Assembly: GCA_039714215.1 (NCBI GenBank)
Contig: JBDLJU010000177.1
Coordinates: 1-6,268, forward strand
Direction of reading: 5' to 3'
DNA from: UBA11579 sp039714215
GTDB taxonomy: Bacteria > Chloroflexota > Anaerolineae > Anaerolineales > UBA11579
DNA length: 6,268 nt
Shown piece after piece: positions 6,073 through 6,268 of the stretch. Position 1 is the stretch's first letter; each line of letters begins with the position of its first letter. The notes under the pieces were generated by a model. That model ran no database searches and had not been told where the DNA came from. It saw only the letters and a list, made by a program, of their open reading frames with translations. A program made the translations under genes and the position numbers.

Positions 6073-6253
6073 TGTCATTCCGACCGAGAAGGGGAGCGGA
6101 GCGAGCCTTTGAGCGGAGGAAGTCTCTGGGCGCCTGATTTCCAAGAATACCTTCTACAGTTACATGGTTTTTAGACTTCCGCCGCTTGTTTGCAAGCGGT
6201 CCGGCTCGCTCTCGCTCGCTCGGAATGACAGCAATAAGGAATTTTTCTTTCCG
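6073..6253 (+). repeat. 181-bp tandem unit, copy 3
   Basis: The best-preserved copy: the outer ends TGTCATTCCGA and TCGGAATGACA are perfect inverted repeats, and GGAGGAAGTCT pairs with AGACTTCCGCC around a 47-base centre (6126-6172). The arm hairpin is at 6182-6199. The spacer (6231-6253) is of the gcaataaggaattt type, as after copy 2. Confidence 0.9.
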
Positions 6254-6268
6254 TGTCATTCCGACCGA
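6254..6268 (+). repeat. Start of a fourth 181-bp unit, cut by the window edge
   Basis: The last 15 bases, tgtcattccgaccga, are identical to the start of copy 3 and lie exactly 181 bp after it. The array therefore continues beyond the window, and its full copy number is unknown. Confidence 0.85.

Larger units (their letters stand above)
5432..6268. other. Gene-free region occupied mainly by a tandem palindromic repeat array
   Basis: No credible coding region lies here. The 73- and 63-codon ORFs near 5953-6174 and 6068-6259 run along the repeat units, and the same words recur with the repeat. Positions 5432-5509 show only AT-rich sequence with a run of eight T at 5498-5505 and no hairpin strong enough to call a terminator. 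From 5510 onward the region is explained by one diverged and three complete copies of a palindromic element and their spacers. Confidence 0.8.

Noticed and set aside
5953..6259. 73-codon and 63-codon ORFs in the repeat array
   Set aside because: Their sequence follows the 181-bp repeat and palindrome; such ORFs are typical artefacts of repeats with these ends.
5711..6268. CRISPR array
   Set aside because: Units are 158 bp, not 25-40 bp; spacers are near-identical within two families, not unique, and no cas gene is present.

Overview
The window holds five protein genes, one short leader ORF and a 181-bp tandem repeat array that runs off the right edge. The gene content suits a member of the Chloroflexota, probably class Anaerolineae. 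The main reason is a sugar-hydrolase-like TIM barrel fused to a cell-wall-binding-repeat-2-like tail, together with an NDUFA9-type SDR and a six-helix GGDEF protein. This assignment is an inference from family resemblance, not from a marker gene.

Left part (1-2400, minus strand): a likely two-gene operon. A 457-residue TIM-barrel protein with a wall-binding-like C-terminal domain is followed after 16 bp by ftsZ, which is cut by the window edge after residue 332. The FtsZ has an intact tubulin signature (GGGTGTG), but the second acidic residue of its T7 synergy loop is histidine. The TIM barrel appears to lack the usual catalytic acids and has no signal peptide. Together they look like a non-standard cell-division module.

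Middle part (2400-4210, plus strand): a divergent promoter region with an extended -10 box drives an NDUFA9-like atypical SDR. It is followed, behind its own promoter candidate, by a zinc-dependent cyclase/kynurenine-formamidase-family hydrolase with all expected metal ligands.

Right part (4268-5431, minus strand): a membrane-anchored diguanylate cyclase with an intact GGEEF motif and RxxD inhibitory site. Its most plausible start codon overlaps the stop of a 17-codon leader ORF, which has a much better ribosome-binding site. This suggests translational coupling.

From about 5432 to the end there are no credible genes. Positions 5510-5687 carry a diverged copy of a palindromic element. Three complete 181-bp units follow at 5711, 5892 and 6073, and a fourth begins at 6254. 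Each unit is a 158-bp imperfect inverted repeat plus a 23-bp spacer. ORFs read through this array are repeat artefacts.
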